From: a virus
Length of the DNA: 46,922 nt
Strand: one strand, 5' to 3'
Virus record (IMG/VR): IMGVR_UViG_3300007280_000004
Location: 1 to 46,922 of that record
The notes under the pieces are model-generated. The model was not told where the DNA came from. It saw nothing but the letters and a program-made list of their open reading frames with translations, and did no database searches. Of this stretch, positions 37,739 to 45,325 are shown one piece after another. Numbering within the stretch: position 1 is the stretch's first letter; every line of letters begins with the position of its first letter. A program made the position numbers and the translations under genes.

Positions 37739-37871
37739 CTTCTTTATATATTGTTAATATGAATTCTATAAGTGGGAAGTACAACACGTGCTCTGTCGTA
37801 TCCTCATTCTCGTATGTTCTTATTCCAAGTAATATCCCAGGATAAGTACCTATTTCAAGTTGCCAATTCAT
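37716..37871 (-). CDS. Short conserved-looking 51-aa protein
   Basis: The ORF runs from ATG at 37871 to TGA at 37716-37718 and fills most of an otherwise empty interval. The sequence (MNWQLEIGTYPGILLGIRTY, then HVLYFPLIEFILTIYK) has a strand-rich pattern. I associate this pattern with a small conserved protein of Bacteroidota phages of unknown function. It overlaps the gene downstream by 23 bases and the micro-ORF upstream by 17 bases. It is too short for normal ORF cut-offs. Confidence 0.6.
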   Translation of the reverse strand: MNWQLEIGTYPGILLGIRTYENEDTTEHVLYFPLIEFILTIYKEDEHTNEN

Positions 37872-37956
37872 TTTTTTGTTCTTGTAAGTAATAATTAAGC
37901 ATTTTCATGTGAAATGCAATTCGTTCTTTATAATGGCTAACCAAAGTAAAATCCAT
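37855..37956 (-). CDS. Micro-ORF, 33 aa
   Basis: A 33-codon frame (MDFTLVSHYKERIAFHMKML, then NYYLQEQKNELAT) overlaps the end of the 75-residue gene upstream by 20 bases and the start of the 51-residue gene downstream by 17 bases. The sequence is a regular amphipathic helix, which argues for coding. It could serve to couple translation of its neighbours. No family is recognised. Confidence 0.4.
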   Translation of the reverse strand: MDFTLVSHYKERIAFHMKMLNYYLQEQKNELAT

Positions 37957-38164
37957 GCTTTCTTCCGATCTCGTCAAGCTCTCTAGAGTTGTATCTGGTG
38001 TGATCTTTAATGTATTTTCTAACATCTTTTTCTAATTTACGTCTTTTATAATGTAAAGCTGCTAACTTCTTCTTTTTTCTTTGATTATCTGAATCGTCCT
38101 GTCCACTTCTTTCTGATTTTGCGGTTTGTAGCACGTCCTTCCATCCTGGTTTTGTGTAAGCCAT
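37937..38164 (-). CDS. Small basic hypothetical protein
   Basis: The 75-residue product is rich in Lys and Arg (NQRKKKKLAALHYKRRKLEK at 27-46), with a helical middle and a short end YNSRELDEIGRKHGFYFG. It overlaps the 3' end of the nuclease gene upstream by 103 bases in another frame. That is unusually deep for this genome but compatible with dense packing. The basic character suggests nucleic-acid contact. Function is unknown, and the overlap lowers confidence. Confidence 0.45.
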   Translation of the reverse strand: MAYTKPGWKDVLQTAKSERSGQDDSDNQRKKKKLAALHYKRRKLEKDVRKYIKDHTRYNSRELDEIGRKHGFYFG

Positions 38165-38508
38165 AGTTTAAATAGTTTCCATCTTAAAGGGAAAGACTCA
38201 TTAGCCCTTCCCTTGCATTCAATTATGTAGTCTTTTCCAGTAAAGTCAGGTGTATATTTAATTCCCAAGATCTTTTTAATCCCTCGGTTAGTGTAATCAC
38301 CTTTTCCGTTGGCTTGTTTTTCATAAGATTCATTTGGAAAATTAAAACCTTCGATAAGATTGAAAACTTCACCTTCATATTTTTGAAATAGTTTTTCTTT
38401 TTTTAGAGCCATATATGTGTATCGCTCAAGACCTGATGCAAAGTTAATTCCATCGTAACTTATTTTTTTAGCCTGTACTGGACCACGTTTTTTACTTTTG
38501 CGTCTCAT
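38062..38508 (-). CDS. PD-(D/E)XK nuclease, endonuclease I-like
   Basis: The 148-residue protein shows the catalytic layout of the phage T7 endonuclease I (Holliday-junction resolvase) group. E28 lies in SGLERYTYM, D88 in KYTPDFTG, and E97 and K99 in YIIECKG; spacing of the last three matches the PD...ExK fold. A basic N-terminus (MRRKSKKRG) would help DNA binding. It could resolve branched DNA before packaging and help degrade host DNA. A DUF1064-like or other small PD-(D/E)XK nuclease is the alternative. It overlaps the pyrophosphatase-like gene upstream by 17 bases. Confidence 0.75.
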   Translation of the reverse strand: MRRKSKKRGPVQAKKISYDGINFASGLERYTYMALKKEKLFQKYEGEVFNLIEGFNFPNESYEKQANGKGDYTNRGIKKILGIKYTPDFTGKDYIIECKGRANESFPLRWKLFKLWLTQNQDGRTCYKPQNQKEVDRTIQIIKEKRRS

Positions 38509-38803
38509 ATGTTACTTCTATATCTCCAGGATACATTGTACTTGTTGATGTATAGTTTGATTCTTTATATTCTTCAACTAATTTATCTTGCAATACCTCA
38601 GTGGCTGAATGCTTTAGCTTTTCAATATAGTTAACAGCATCCATCAATTCTTCTTGTAAGTGATTAAGCCAAGCTACTAGGGGTGCATCATCATCAGCTA
38701 AAGTAACACCATACTTTTTAAAACCTACATCAGAACGTTTTATAAAACTTTCTACAACTGATTTAATTACAGGGTCACGAAATTCATATTCTTTCTTTTC
38801 CAT
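38492..38803 (-). CDS. MazG/dNTP-pyrophosphohydrolase-like protein
   Basis: The 103-residue protein has a pattern common in phage dATP/dGTP diphosphohydrolase-like and MazG-related (all-alpha NTP-PPase) proteins: KKYGVTL, then WLNHLQEELMDAVNYIEKL (45-63). EELMD provides the metal-binding EExxD type motif. A second acidic pair, as in full MazG, is not clear, so catalytic ability is uncertain. It follows the GIY-YIG/MazG fusion gene with a one-base gap, so two pyrophosphatase-like genes are adjacent. It would clean or balance the nucleotide pool. Confidence 0.65.
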   Translation of the reverse strand: MEKKEYEFRDPVIKSVVESFIKRSDVGFKKYGVTLADDDAPLVAWLNHLQEELMDAVNYIEKLKHSATEVLQDKLVEEYKESNYTSTSTMYPGDIEVTYETQK

Positions 38804-38804
38804 A

Positions 38805-39569
38805 TTAGTTATCTTTTACAAAAGTTCCATTAATCATTTTACCAGTTCTATTAGATATTTCATCATAAGCAGCGCTAATACAATCTTCAATGCTGAGGTT
38901 GTTAAGATAGGCGAGATTAGTGAGAACAACAACACAATCACCAATAGCGTCAATAATACCGTCTCTGTCATTTTTAAGTACGGACTGCGATAATTCTCCG
39001 GCTTCTTCATATAATTTAATTAGTTGTGTTTTTAAATCCCCTTTGTCATATAAACCACGCTCCTTAGCCCATTCTCTAATTAATTCAAATTGATTTATTT
39101 GATTATTTTTTGGATTAAAAGCTTTAGCTTCTGCCATTGCTTTGTTATATACGTAACAAGTACCGGGACCAAACTGGCTAGCATGTACATTAGATATAAC
39201 CCAATCAATTTTATCTTCTGTGTCCAAGACATAAGTTTCTTTGTTTGTTTTAATTTTTAATCCCGACAAAAAACTACTATCAATATCTTTTTTAGGTATT
39301 TTGAATGTTGTAGTAAATTCCGAAGAAGAGTGTTTATTCATACTTTTTCTTTTTTTGAATAGGTCTTTATACAAGTTTCTATCTACTTTATATCCTAAAT
39401 CTTGTTGTAATATTCTTTCAGCTTGTGAAGCTTCTGCTATACTATCAGTTTGCAGTAGTATCTCATATTCCCCTTGTTTATAACCTTGAGTTTCTACAAC
39501 ACGTTTTTGAATGTCTGTTGTGCAACCAATTTTTACACCTGGTATATGATAAACTTTATATTTACCCAT
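38805..39569 (-). CDS. GIY-YIG-like/MazG-like fusion protein
   Basis: I choose M at 39569 as start because its ATGGGTAA overlaps the stop of a small upstream ORF; an ATG at 39596 adds nine residues. Residues about 1-65 resemble a GIY-YIG nuclease domain: KYKVYHIPGVKIGCTTDIQK, then EASQAERILQQDLGYKVD. After a linker (66-165), the C-terminus is MazG-like: LYEEAGELSQSV (motif EExxE) and GIIDAIGDCVVVLTNLAYL (motif with D-x-x-D). The second domain would hydrolyse NTP or dNTP to NMP and pyrophosphate. The N-terminal domain would bind or nick DNA if its active-site Arg/Glu are functional. Such a combination is unusual. Confidence 0.7.
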   Translation of the reverse strand: MGKYKVYHIPGVKIGCTTDIQKRVVETQGYKQGEYEILLQTDSIAEASQAERILQQDLGYKVDRNLYKDLFKKRKSMNKHSSSEFTTTFKIPKKDIDSSFLSGLKIKTNKETYVLDTEDKIDWVISNVHASQFGPGTCYVYNKAMAEAKAFNPKNNQINQFELIREWAKERGLYDKGDLKTQLIKLYEEAGELSQSVLKNDRDGIIDAIGDCVVVLTNLAYLNNLSIEDCISAAYDEISNRTGKMINGTFVKDN

Positions 39570-39705
39570 CGTGTTTTTTGTTTTTATATTTTTCAATTAT
39601 TTTTCTACTGTGTTCAGTTAAGAATTTACTCATATAGTTATTCTTTTTAAACCAGTAATCAAACTCCGACGTTGAGTTCTGCTTTGATGGGTGGGTGTGG
39701 CTCAT
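39562..39705 (-). CDS. Short 47-aa protein overlapping thyA end
   Basis: ATG at 39705 opens a frame that overlaps the last 47 bases of thyA and ends at TAA 39562-39564, inside the start of the GIY-YIG/MazG gene. Residues 14-43 (SEFDYWFKKNNYMSKFL and a basic helix) read like a real helical protein, and an internal ATG at 39633 offers a 23-residue alternative. It explains the gap between thyA and the next gene. No family is recognised. Confidence 0.42.
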   Translation of the reverse strand: MSHTHPSKQNSTSEFDYWFKKNNYMSKFLTEHSRKIIEKYKNKKHDG

Positions 39706-40489
39706 ATCCTGCTATATTTATCATGTGTTCTCCTGGTATTCTTAAAAATCCTCCCGCTCCTTCAATAACATTAAGTCCCCAATCGACGCTAACAGAAGGC
39801 AACTTCCGAAAATCACGGGATAATTGCTCTTTAGCTTGATCGATATGATTGTTGTACAAATGACAATCGCCCAAGGATACAATAAGCTCGCCAGGCGTGT
39901 AATCTGTACCTTTAGCAAGCATAAGTAAAAGTAAACCATACATTGCAAAATCATAAGGAAGACCAAGGAAAACATCGGCGCTTCTTTGATTCCACATAAG
40001 ATCCATTTTCCCATCATTTATATATATTTGAAAACCATAATGGCATGGAGGAAGAGCCATATCGTGTATAGCACTTGCGTTCCAAGCGCTAACCATAAGG
40101 CGTCGCGATTGCGGGTTTTTTTTGATGTCACGTATAAGTTTAGTAATCTGATCAACACCATTAAAGTCACGCCACTGCACACCGTAAACAGGACCAAGAG
40201 TACCATCTGTTCTACCGGACCGTTTATAATCCGCATCCCAATAAGTAACCCCATTATCGTTAAGGTACTTAATATCCGATCGTCCTTGAAGTATCCATAA
40301 AAGTTCTGTAACTGCATGATTAAAATATATTTTTTTAGTTGTCAACAGTGGAAACCCGAGTGCCATGTTATGTCGTAATACTCTTCCAAAGACAGATCGC
40401 GTCCCAACGCCTGTTCTGTCCTTTTTAGGTTTTCCTCCGTGGACAAGTGATGAAAGTAATCCTCTATATTCATCTTGTACGTTTCTCAT
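39659..40489 (-). CDS. thyA: Thymidylate synthase
   Basis: The 276-residue enzyme makes dTMP from dUMP with methylene-tetrahydrofolate. Seen are R25 in DRTGVGT, the catalytic C149 in ALPPCHYGFQ, the phosphate-binding RSADVFLGLPYDF segment and the SLGDCHLYNNHIDQ motif near the C-terminus. Length is typical of bacterial/phage ThyA, with no insertion or intron. The end (AELNVGV) lacks the usual closing Ala-Val but is otherwise conserved in type. It overlaps the 93-residue gene upstream by 20 bases, inside the dNTP-synthesis/replication transcript. Confidence 0.95.
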   Translation of the reverse strand: MRNVQDEYRGLLSSLVHGGKPKKDRTGVGTRSVFGRVLRHNMALGFPLLTTKKIYFNHAVTELLWILQGRSDIKYLNDNGVTYWDADYKRSGRTDGTLGPVYGVQWRDFNGVDQITKLIRDIKKNPQSRRLMVSAWNASAIHDMALPPCHYGFQIYINDGKMDLMWNQRSADVFLGLPYDFAMYGLLLLMLAKGTDYTPGELIVSLGDCHLYNNHIDQAKEQLSRDFRKLPSVSVDWGLNVIEGAGGFLRIPGEHMINIAGYEPHPPIKAELNVGV

Positions 40490-40751
40490 AATAAAATTTC
40501 ATTAAATTAAATGTTTCCTGCCATACTATTTCGCTTATATAAACAGTTGGCGTTTTGTGTATCTTTCGATAATTAGGCATAAAAGATATACCTATATTCC
40601 ACTCTTCTGGATAAGGATCTGATGTTGTAGGTATAGGAGAAATTATAATACCATTATCAATACAATATTTGTGCCATTTTAATTGTTCGTCTGAAGCTAC
40701 AAATCCCGTATTTAAACCAACATAGCCTTTCTTTTTTTTAGCCCATGCCAT
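40470..40751 (-). CDS. Conserved small phage protein, unknown function
   Basis: The 93-residue product begins with a basic stretch (MAWAKKKKGYVG) and has a compact alpha/beta pattern: IISPIPTTSD, then WNIGISFMPNYRKIHKTPTV, then a final helix NLMKFYYEKRTR. I associate this pattern with small proteins near primase-helicase or thyA genes of Bacteroidota phages, without known function. It shares one base with the primase-helicase stop and overlaps thyA by 20 bases. A DNA-replication accessory role is inferred from position only. Confidence 0.55.
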   Translation of the reverse strand: MAWAKKKKGYVGLNTGFVASDEQLKWHKYCIDNGIIISPIPTTSDPYPEEWNIGISFMPNYRKIHKTPTVYISEIVWQETFNLMKFYYEKRTR

Positions 40752-42457
40752 TAGTCATCCCAAGGTAAACCATTAGCAGCGGGCTCAGCAACTGGTATAT
40801 AATCTCCAGACGCGTGGTTCCATTTAAAGTGAGCTTCAGCTTGATTTTCTCCTAAATTCTGAAACTTAACTTTAAGTACTTTTACTTTAACGGTATTGTT
40901 GCTGTAATTCCTATGCACTAATAATCCGTGATAGCTTGCATCATACCATTCACCACCACCTTTAATATTATACATGGTTGGTTCATCCATAGTACCATCA
41001 TCTCGCTTATACATTTTAGTAGGGTGCGCAACTATAATAACTAACACATCATATTTTTTAGCAAATGTCTCAATACGCGCAAGATATTCCATAGTAGAAT
41101 CTGTTATAGACATATCAGCTGCACCTTTCATTTTAACTTTATTAAAAGGATCAATTACTAAGCATTTTATACCTTTACGTTTAACTAGCTCCGCACCTTT
41201 TTTAAGCACTGCGTCTAAATCATATCTTTCTGTTTCAATAAAATAAAAGTTATCATTAACACGTTCGAAGCATTGGTTCCATTTATCAGTGCCTAAGTCA
41301 GATTCTTTAGGCATCCAACCACCTACTTTTCTAATTAACTTATGTGCATGCAAAAAAGTTGGTTTGTTCTCTGGTGAAGCAAAAGCTGTTTTCCAACCAT
41401 ATTTTAATTGGTAACCCACAGCCATTCTATCAACAAAATCAGACTTACCACTACTAGGAACTCCTGTGACAGTAATAAATTGCCCGGTATAAGTACTAAA
41501 AATGCTATCAAAGTTATCAAGACCGACTTGATAACCTGGCTTAAAACCTTCATAAATAAATTCTTCAAGTTCATCATTTATATCTCCTACTGTTACTACG
41601 TTTTCTAAGGGTACAGCTGCAGACTCACTAATAACCCTACGAAGCATACTAGGCCCGAGAGCAATAAGATAGTCGTTAGCGTCTTTGTGTGCTCCAAATG
41701 ACGCTGTATAACATACTTCAGCGCCGAACCTTCTGATAAATTCTGCTTTGAGGTTTTCGCCTGGTTCATCTTGATCGAGTGCGAGTATAATTTTGGATTT
41801 ATCCTCAAAATATTCAATGCAGTTATCCAAGTAATCAAGGTTAAGGCGATTAAGAGTAGCTCCGTTTGGTACAGATACCACGTTATTGATGCCAGCTTCA
41901 ACAAAAGCCAAAACATCCATCTCACCTTCCACAATAACACAAGTGTCATTATTAACAATACTGTCAATATTATAGAATACCTTTTCTGCGTCTTTAACAA
42001 GTTTGAAATTTTTTCTACCATCTCTATATTTTATATTAATTAGTTCGTCATTTATAAAATAATTAAATTGAATAGTATTTTCATTCTTACCGGTTTGCGG
42101 CATCCACTCAATGCCTTCTGATATCCGTAATTGTTTAAGGGTAGATTGTGAAATACCTCTACCCTCAAACCATTTAATTACATTGTCGGTTAAATCAGTT
42201 GCATTAACCCATTCAGGTTTAACATATACTTTATCACCTCCGCCTTTACGCTTAAAAGTGTGCAACTGAAATACCTCATCACAATTCATACAAGTACCAA
42301 GACCACGTTCCCAATCGTACATAGCGCATTTAGCTTTACGATTTTCAGGTTTTCTATCAGCTGAGCACTTAGGGCATATACCTTCACGCTTACCAACCTC
42401 AAGATCATACTGATTGAATGTTTCAATAGTAAATCCATTGATCTCTGTTGTGTTCAT
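40751..42457 (-). CDS. Bifunctional primase-helicase (T7 gp4-like)
   Basis: The 568-residue protein joins a zinc-ribbon, a Toprim primase and a RecA-fold helicase. Cysteines C28, C31, C56 and C59 form the zinc site. Toprim E178 is in IVEGEMDV, and D228/D230 are in ALDQDEPG. Walker A is GVPSSGKS (332-339), Walker B is IKCLVIDPF, and VIIVAHP follows. It would unwind the fork as a hexamer and lay down primers for a phage DNA polymerase encoded outside the window. Length is like T7 gp4 (566). SSB lies just upstream, so the two are co-expressed. Confidence 0.93.
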   Translation of the reverse strand: MNTTEINGFTIETFNQYDLEVGKREGICPKCSADRKPENRKAKCAMYDWERGLGTCMNCDEVFQLHTFKRKGGGDKVYVKPEWVNATDLTDNVIKWFEGRGISQSTLKQLRISEGIEWMPQTGKNENTIQFNYFINDELINIKYRDGRKNFKLVKDAEKVFYNIDSIVNNDTCVIVEGEMDVLAFVEAGINNVVSVPNGATLNRLNLDYLDNCIEYFEDKSKIILALDQDEPGENLKAEFIRRFGAEVCYTASFGAHKDANDYLIALGPSMLRRVISESAAVPLENVVTVGDINDELEEFIYEGFKPGYQVGLDNFDSIFSTYTGQFITVTGVPSSGKSDFVDRMAVGYQLKYGWKTAFASPENKPTFLHAHKLIRKVGGWMPKESDLGTDKWNQCFERVNDNFYFIETERYDLDAVLKKGAELVKRKGIKCLVIDPFNKVKMKGAADMSITDSTMEYLARIETFAKKYDVLVIIVAHPTKMYKRDDGTMDEPTMYNIKGGGEWYDASYHGLLVHRNYSNNTVKVKVLKVKFQNLGENQAEAHFKWNHASGDYIPVAEPAANGLPWDD

Positions 42458-42460
42458 ATA

Positions 42461-42520
42461 TTAATCTTCTAAAGTGTTACCATCTCCGCTGTCTGAAATC
42501 CAGTCATCCCAATCTACCAT
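42461..42520 (-). CDS. Possible 19-aa micro-ORF
   Basis: A 19-codon frame (MVDWDDWISDSGDGNTLED) fits exactly between the SSB stop and the primase-helicase start. The peptide is very acidic with two Trp, resembling an SSB-type acidic tail. It may be a real micro-protein or only a translational coupling leader. The alternative start further upstream in the same frame lies inside the SSB gene and is unlikely. Confidence 0.25.
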   Translation of the reverse strand: MVDWDDWISDSGDGNTLED

Positions 42521-42521
42521 A

Positions 42522-42848
42522 TTAAAACGGTAGATCAGGCTCTGGTGCAGACTGCTGTGGAGCTGCAAAATTGTTTTGCTGAGGTGCTTGGCCACCTTCT
42601 CGTGGCGCAGGTTCAACATTTTGACCGTTGCTCCATACAACTTTAACATTACCTAAATAAGACTTAGGCATTTTAGCATCTCGCTCTTCTTTAGTTTGCT
42701 CTGTTTGAATATAGCCTGAATCGCCATATTGCCCGAGTTCATCATTCAACACGATTGTAATAGGATAATACTTACCTTTCTTACCTTCGTATATTTTAGC
42801 TTTTTCAATTTTAGTTAAATCAATGTTAGCTGAAATAATACTTGCCAT
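42522..42848 (-). CDS. Single-stranded DNA-binding protein
   Basis: The 108-residue protein has a short strand-rich OB-fold-like core (about 1-75, with NIDLTKIEKAKIYEGKKGKY and ITIVLNDELGQYG). A Pro/Gln-rich linker follows (REGGQAPQQNNFAAPQQ), then the acidic tip EPDLPF. A disordered linker ending in an acidic DLPF-type tip is the hallmark of bacterial and phage SSBs, where it recruits replication partners. The core is shorter than in E. coli SSB. Context between recombination genes and primase-helicase agrees. The core identity is inferred from tail and context. Confidence 0.78.
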   Translation of the reverse strand: MASIISANIDLTKIEKAKIYEGKKGKYYPITIVLNDELGQYGDSGYIQTEQTKEERDAKMPKSYLGNVKVVWSNGQNVEPAPREGGQAPQQNNFAAPQQSAPEPDLPF

Positions 42849-42849
42849 A

Positions 42850-43017
42850 CTAATATGTGGTTAATTGGTTAAACATTCTGCGCATTTGGTTTTTGGTTGC
42901 TCCAGTAGATCTACGCAAATTATCTACTGCTTTTGTGTGTGATTGGTTTGTGTAAAAGTTTTTTTCACTTGTTGTTACTCCTGTAACGTCGCACGTTCTT
43001 TTTCGTGTTCTTGCCAT
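42850..43017 (-). CDS. Small basic conserved protein
   Basis: ATG 43017 (MARTRKRTCDVTG) is preferred over the longer frame from 43092, which would overlap the exonuclease gene. The 55-residue product is basic, with TRKRTCDVTGVTTSEKNFYT and a helical end AVDNLRRSTGATKNQMRRMF. A single Cys makes a zinc finger unlikely. I associate this pattern with small proteins in Bacteroidota phage replication regions. It probably contacts nucleic acid, but function is unknown. Confidence 0.6.
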   Translation of the reverse strand: MARTRKRTCDVTGVTTSEKNFYTNQSHTKAVDNLRRSTGATKNQMRRMFNQLTTY

Positions 43018-43027
43018 AATATAAAAT

Positions 43028-43759
43028 TTAAAGGGTTTTCGATATATAAAATTGTGAGAAGTCTCCATCGTTGTTAACAAAAAATTCTTCATAAGCTTGT
43101 ACTGCTCGTGCTACTTTATTCGATCCGGATTGAATAAATTTATCACTGCAATCAAACAAGCCCATTTGGTGTGTTTTCTTGTCAATAACTATAAATACTA
43201 ACTCATAGCCAAACATTTGACTATAAATATAAGCTTGACTGTCGTAGTTAAACTTATAAGCGCTATTTGTAAATCTATTAATATCACCAGTTGTTTTTAA
43301 ATCTACAACTAATTGTTGTGTATGATTTACAATATCAGCTTTACCTTTCCACTGCATGCCCTCGAGCTCTATTAAACCAGGTACTTCATATTCTACATTT
43401 CCTTCTTGTATTAAGTCTCTAAAAAGATCATTACTTAATACGGTTTCTCTCATTACTTCAATTTCATCAGCTTCTTTCTCAAGCAAACAAATATCACCGT
43501 CTGATAATTCTTTGTATACTTTTGTATTACGAGTAGATGATTTAATGATCTTGTACTTATCAAGCTTATGAGGCTCAAGGATACATGTGTGAAAATAACC
43601 GCCAATAACCATTGCAGGTGTCGCGGGTGATTGCTTCTTGAAATCAAGAGGATTATTTAGCAATGCTCCGATATCACTATTACTTAAATATGTTTTACCA
43701 AACTCACCATAATAGTGCTCATCATCGCGTAGCTTATTTAATACCTCTTTTTTATCCAT
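43028..43759 (-). CDS. PD-(D/E)XK exonuclease (recombination)
   Basis: The 243-residue protein matches the RecE-like/DUF3799-type group of phage exonucleases. Visible motifs are GGYFHTCILEP (His and Glu of motif I), WKGKADIV (Asp of motif II), LVVDLKTTGD (D-x-K of motif III) and YDSQAYIYSQM (the Q-x-x-x-Y helix). It would resect 5' ends to give 3' single strands for the ERF annealase, whose gene overlaps it by eight bases. The pair is a standard phage recombination module used in replication restart and concatemer formation. Confidence 0.82.
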   Translation of the reverse strand: MDKKEVLNKLRDDEHYYGEFGKTYLSNSDIGALLNNPLDFKKQSPATPAMVIGGYFHTCILEPHKLDKYKIIKSSTRNTKVYKELSDGDICLLEKEADEIEVMRETVLSNDLFRDLIQEGNVEYEVPGLIELEGMQWKGKADIVNHTQQLVVDLKTTGDINRFTNSAYKFNYDSQAYIYSQMFGYELVFIVIDKKTHQMGLFDCSDKFIQSGSNKVARAVQAYEEFFVNNDGDFSQFYISKTL

Positions 43760-44327
43760 TCTGTAGTTGTTTCAAAGCATCCGCTTCAATTATATATTTT
43801 TGTTGTAGTGTAGTAAGCAAACCGCCATTAGATAAAAACTTTTTAGCTTTATCAATATTACCCATATTAATTACAGGTTTATCATTAGGCTGTTTACCTG
43901 TGCCTGGTATTGTGCGATGTATAGCACTTTTACCATGATTATTAGTAGCATCGGCGTCTGCTGTATCATCAATCAATAGTAAATTACCTAATGCGTACTT
44001 CTTACCATAAGATGAAGCTGAACCAAACTTTTGTGGCATTTGCATACCCTTTTGATTTAAGTCAACACCTACAATAGCTTTAGCTTTAATAGAATCTTTA
44101 CCATCAGAAATTGTTGCAACACTCTCAATGATTGGAAAATCCGAATGTTCTGAAAGAACAATGTTCTCATCAATAGTTACATAAACATCTAACTCTTGCA
44201 AGAAAGGTTTAATAGCTTCAAGAATATCTTCGGCAGACCTAAAGAAATAGTTACCAAAGTTATTCTTACGACTTTTTTTAGCTTTGAAGTCGTGCTGAAT
44301 TTTACTTAGCTTTTCATTTATATTCAT
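43752..44327 (-). CDS. ERF-family single-strand annealing protein
   Basis: The 191-residue protein has an N-terminal helix-rich segment (KLSKIQHDFKAKKSRKNNFG) with NYFFRSAEDILEAIKPFL. The ERF signature FGSASSYGKKYALGNLLLID follows at about 101-120, with DTADADATN after it. The C-terminal third is a linker and a short helical domain. ERF proteins anneal complementary strands produced by the partner exonuclease encoded just downstream with an eight-base overlap. Length fits the smaller phage ERF proteins. Confidence 0.85.
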   Translation of the reverse strand: MNINEKLSKIQHDFKAKKSRKNNFGNYFFRSAEDILEAIKPFLQELDVYVTIDENIVLSEHSDFPIIESVATISDGKDSIKAKAIVGVDLNQKGMQMPQKFGSASSYGKKYALGNLLLIDDTADADATNNHGKSAIHRTIPGTGKQPNDKPVINMGNIDKAKKFLSNGGLLTTLQQKYIIEADALKQLQNG

Positions 44328-44560
44328 ACTTTATTTAATTTGTGCCAATCTTTATTGGCTAGTTTTAATGTGCGTGTTCCGTAGGAACCTTTATTATAAT
44401 AGGTGTTGTGATAGTCTTGTTCAATCTTTTGATTAAAGTTTTCTTTATCTTTGCTTTTGTTTTCAATGTTATAGTAGTTTAAACCTTCTGTAACGTTTGT
44501 AGCATCACCTCTATCTATAATGTCATCTTCGATGTCATAAAGTTTATTTAAATTATTCAT
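44324..44560 (-). CDS. Hypothetical acidic 78-aa protein
   Basis: The protein is Asn/Asp/Lys/Tyr-rich (MNNLNKLYDIEDDIIDRGDA, then EQDYHNTYYNKGSYGTRTLK), soluble and without a recognised domain. It overlaps the ERF start by four bases (ATGA), typical of coupled genes. It lies between the sigma-like gene and the recombination pair. Function is unknown. Confidence 0.52.
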   Translation of the reverse strand: MNNLNKLYDIEDDIIDRGDATNVTEGLNYYNIENKSKDKENFNQKIEQDYHNTYYNKGSYGTRTLKLANKDWHKLNKV

Positions 44561-44581
44561 AATATATATTACATAAAAAAG

Positions 44582-45325
44582 TTAATAAGTATAGCTATTT
44601 TCCAAGTATTTTTCAATTATTTCTTTAACGTGTTCTTGTTGCATCTTTTTCAAAGCTTTAGCTTTTGTTTTTTTTACCCATATTTCTGATTTATTAAAAA
44701 ATTCTGCAATTTTTGATACAGGTTTTTTTAAATCATAAGCTTCATCAACGCCAAAATACATACATAAAACTTGCTTCTCGTGTAGTGTTAGTTCTTTACT
44801 CATTAAGTCATGTAAAAAATCATTTAATAATTCGTTATCATAGCTGTACGGCTCATCGGCAACATCTAAATAGTATTGACTAAAGAAAGATGAAAACGTT
44901 TTTGTTAAAAATATATCTGTTTGGTAATTACTATCGTATTTACCGCTGTGAGCACTCCCGTGAGGTTTCATAGTATAATATGACTCAGGGATTCTAATAG
45001 TCTCTCTATCGCGAGCTATGGCTCTTCTAATTCCGTTCTTTATATTCAATTTTAAATAGTTTGTTATTATACCAGGACGTTCGTTTTCGTTTGCGCTGTC
45101 GATAAGCTCCCAGTCTAACTTATCCCATGCTCTGTAAAAAGAAACATAGCCTTCTTGTAATAAATCTGTTAAATCTAAAACACCTATACGAGGATAAGAT
45201 CGTTCAAATATATTAGCTAAAGATTTTGGCCATTCTATATATGGAGCGCGCAAAGCATCAATTCTTTCGAATATATCGAGAGATTTTAAATGTGATTTGT
45301 AAGTTGCATGGCTATACCACTTCAT
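44582..45325 (-). CDS. Sigma-70-like factor
   Basis: The 247-residue protein carries sigma-type regions in order. LDLTDLLQEGYVSFYRAWD (50-68) parallels region 2.1-2.2, which binds the RNA polymerase clamp. A segment YLKLNIKNGIRRAIARDRET, then IRIPESYY, parallels 2.3-3.0. From about 180, LTLHEKQVLCMYFGVDEAYD, then SKIAEFFNKSEIWVKKTKAK, parallels region 4 with its helix-turn-helix. It probably redirects host RNA polymerase to phage promoters, for example those of the virion block. A 20-base A/T spacer separates it from the next gene. Which promoters it uses is not evident. Confidence 0.78.
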   Translation of the reverse strand: MKWYSHATYKSHLKSLDIFERIDALRAPYIEWPKSLANIFERSYPRIGVLDLTDLLQEGYVSFYRAWDKLDWELIDSANENERPGIITNYLKLNIKNGIRRAIARDRETIRIPESYYTMKPHGSAHSGKYDSNYQTDIFLTKTFSSFFSQYYLDVADEPYSYDNELLNDFLHDLMSKELTLHEKQVLCMYFGVDEAYDLKKPVSKIAEFFNKSEIWVKKTKAKALKKMQQEHVKEIIEKYLENSYTY

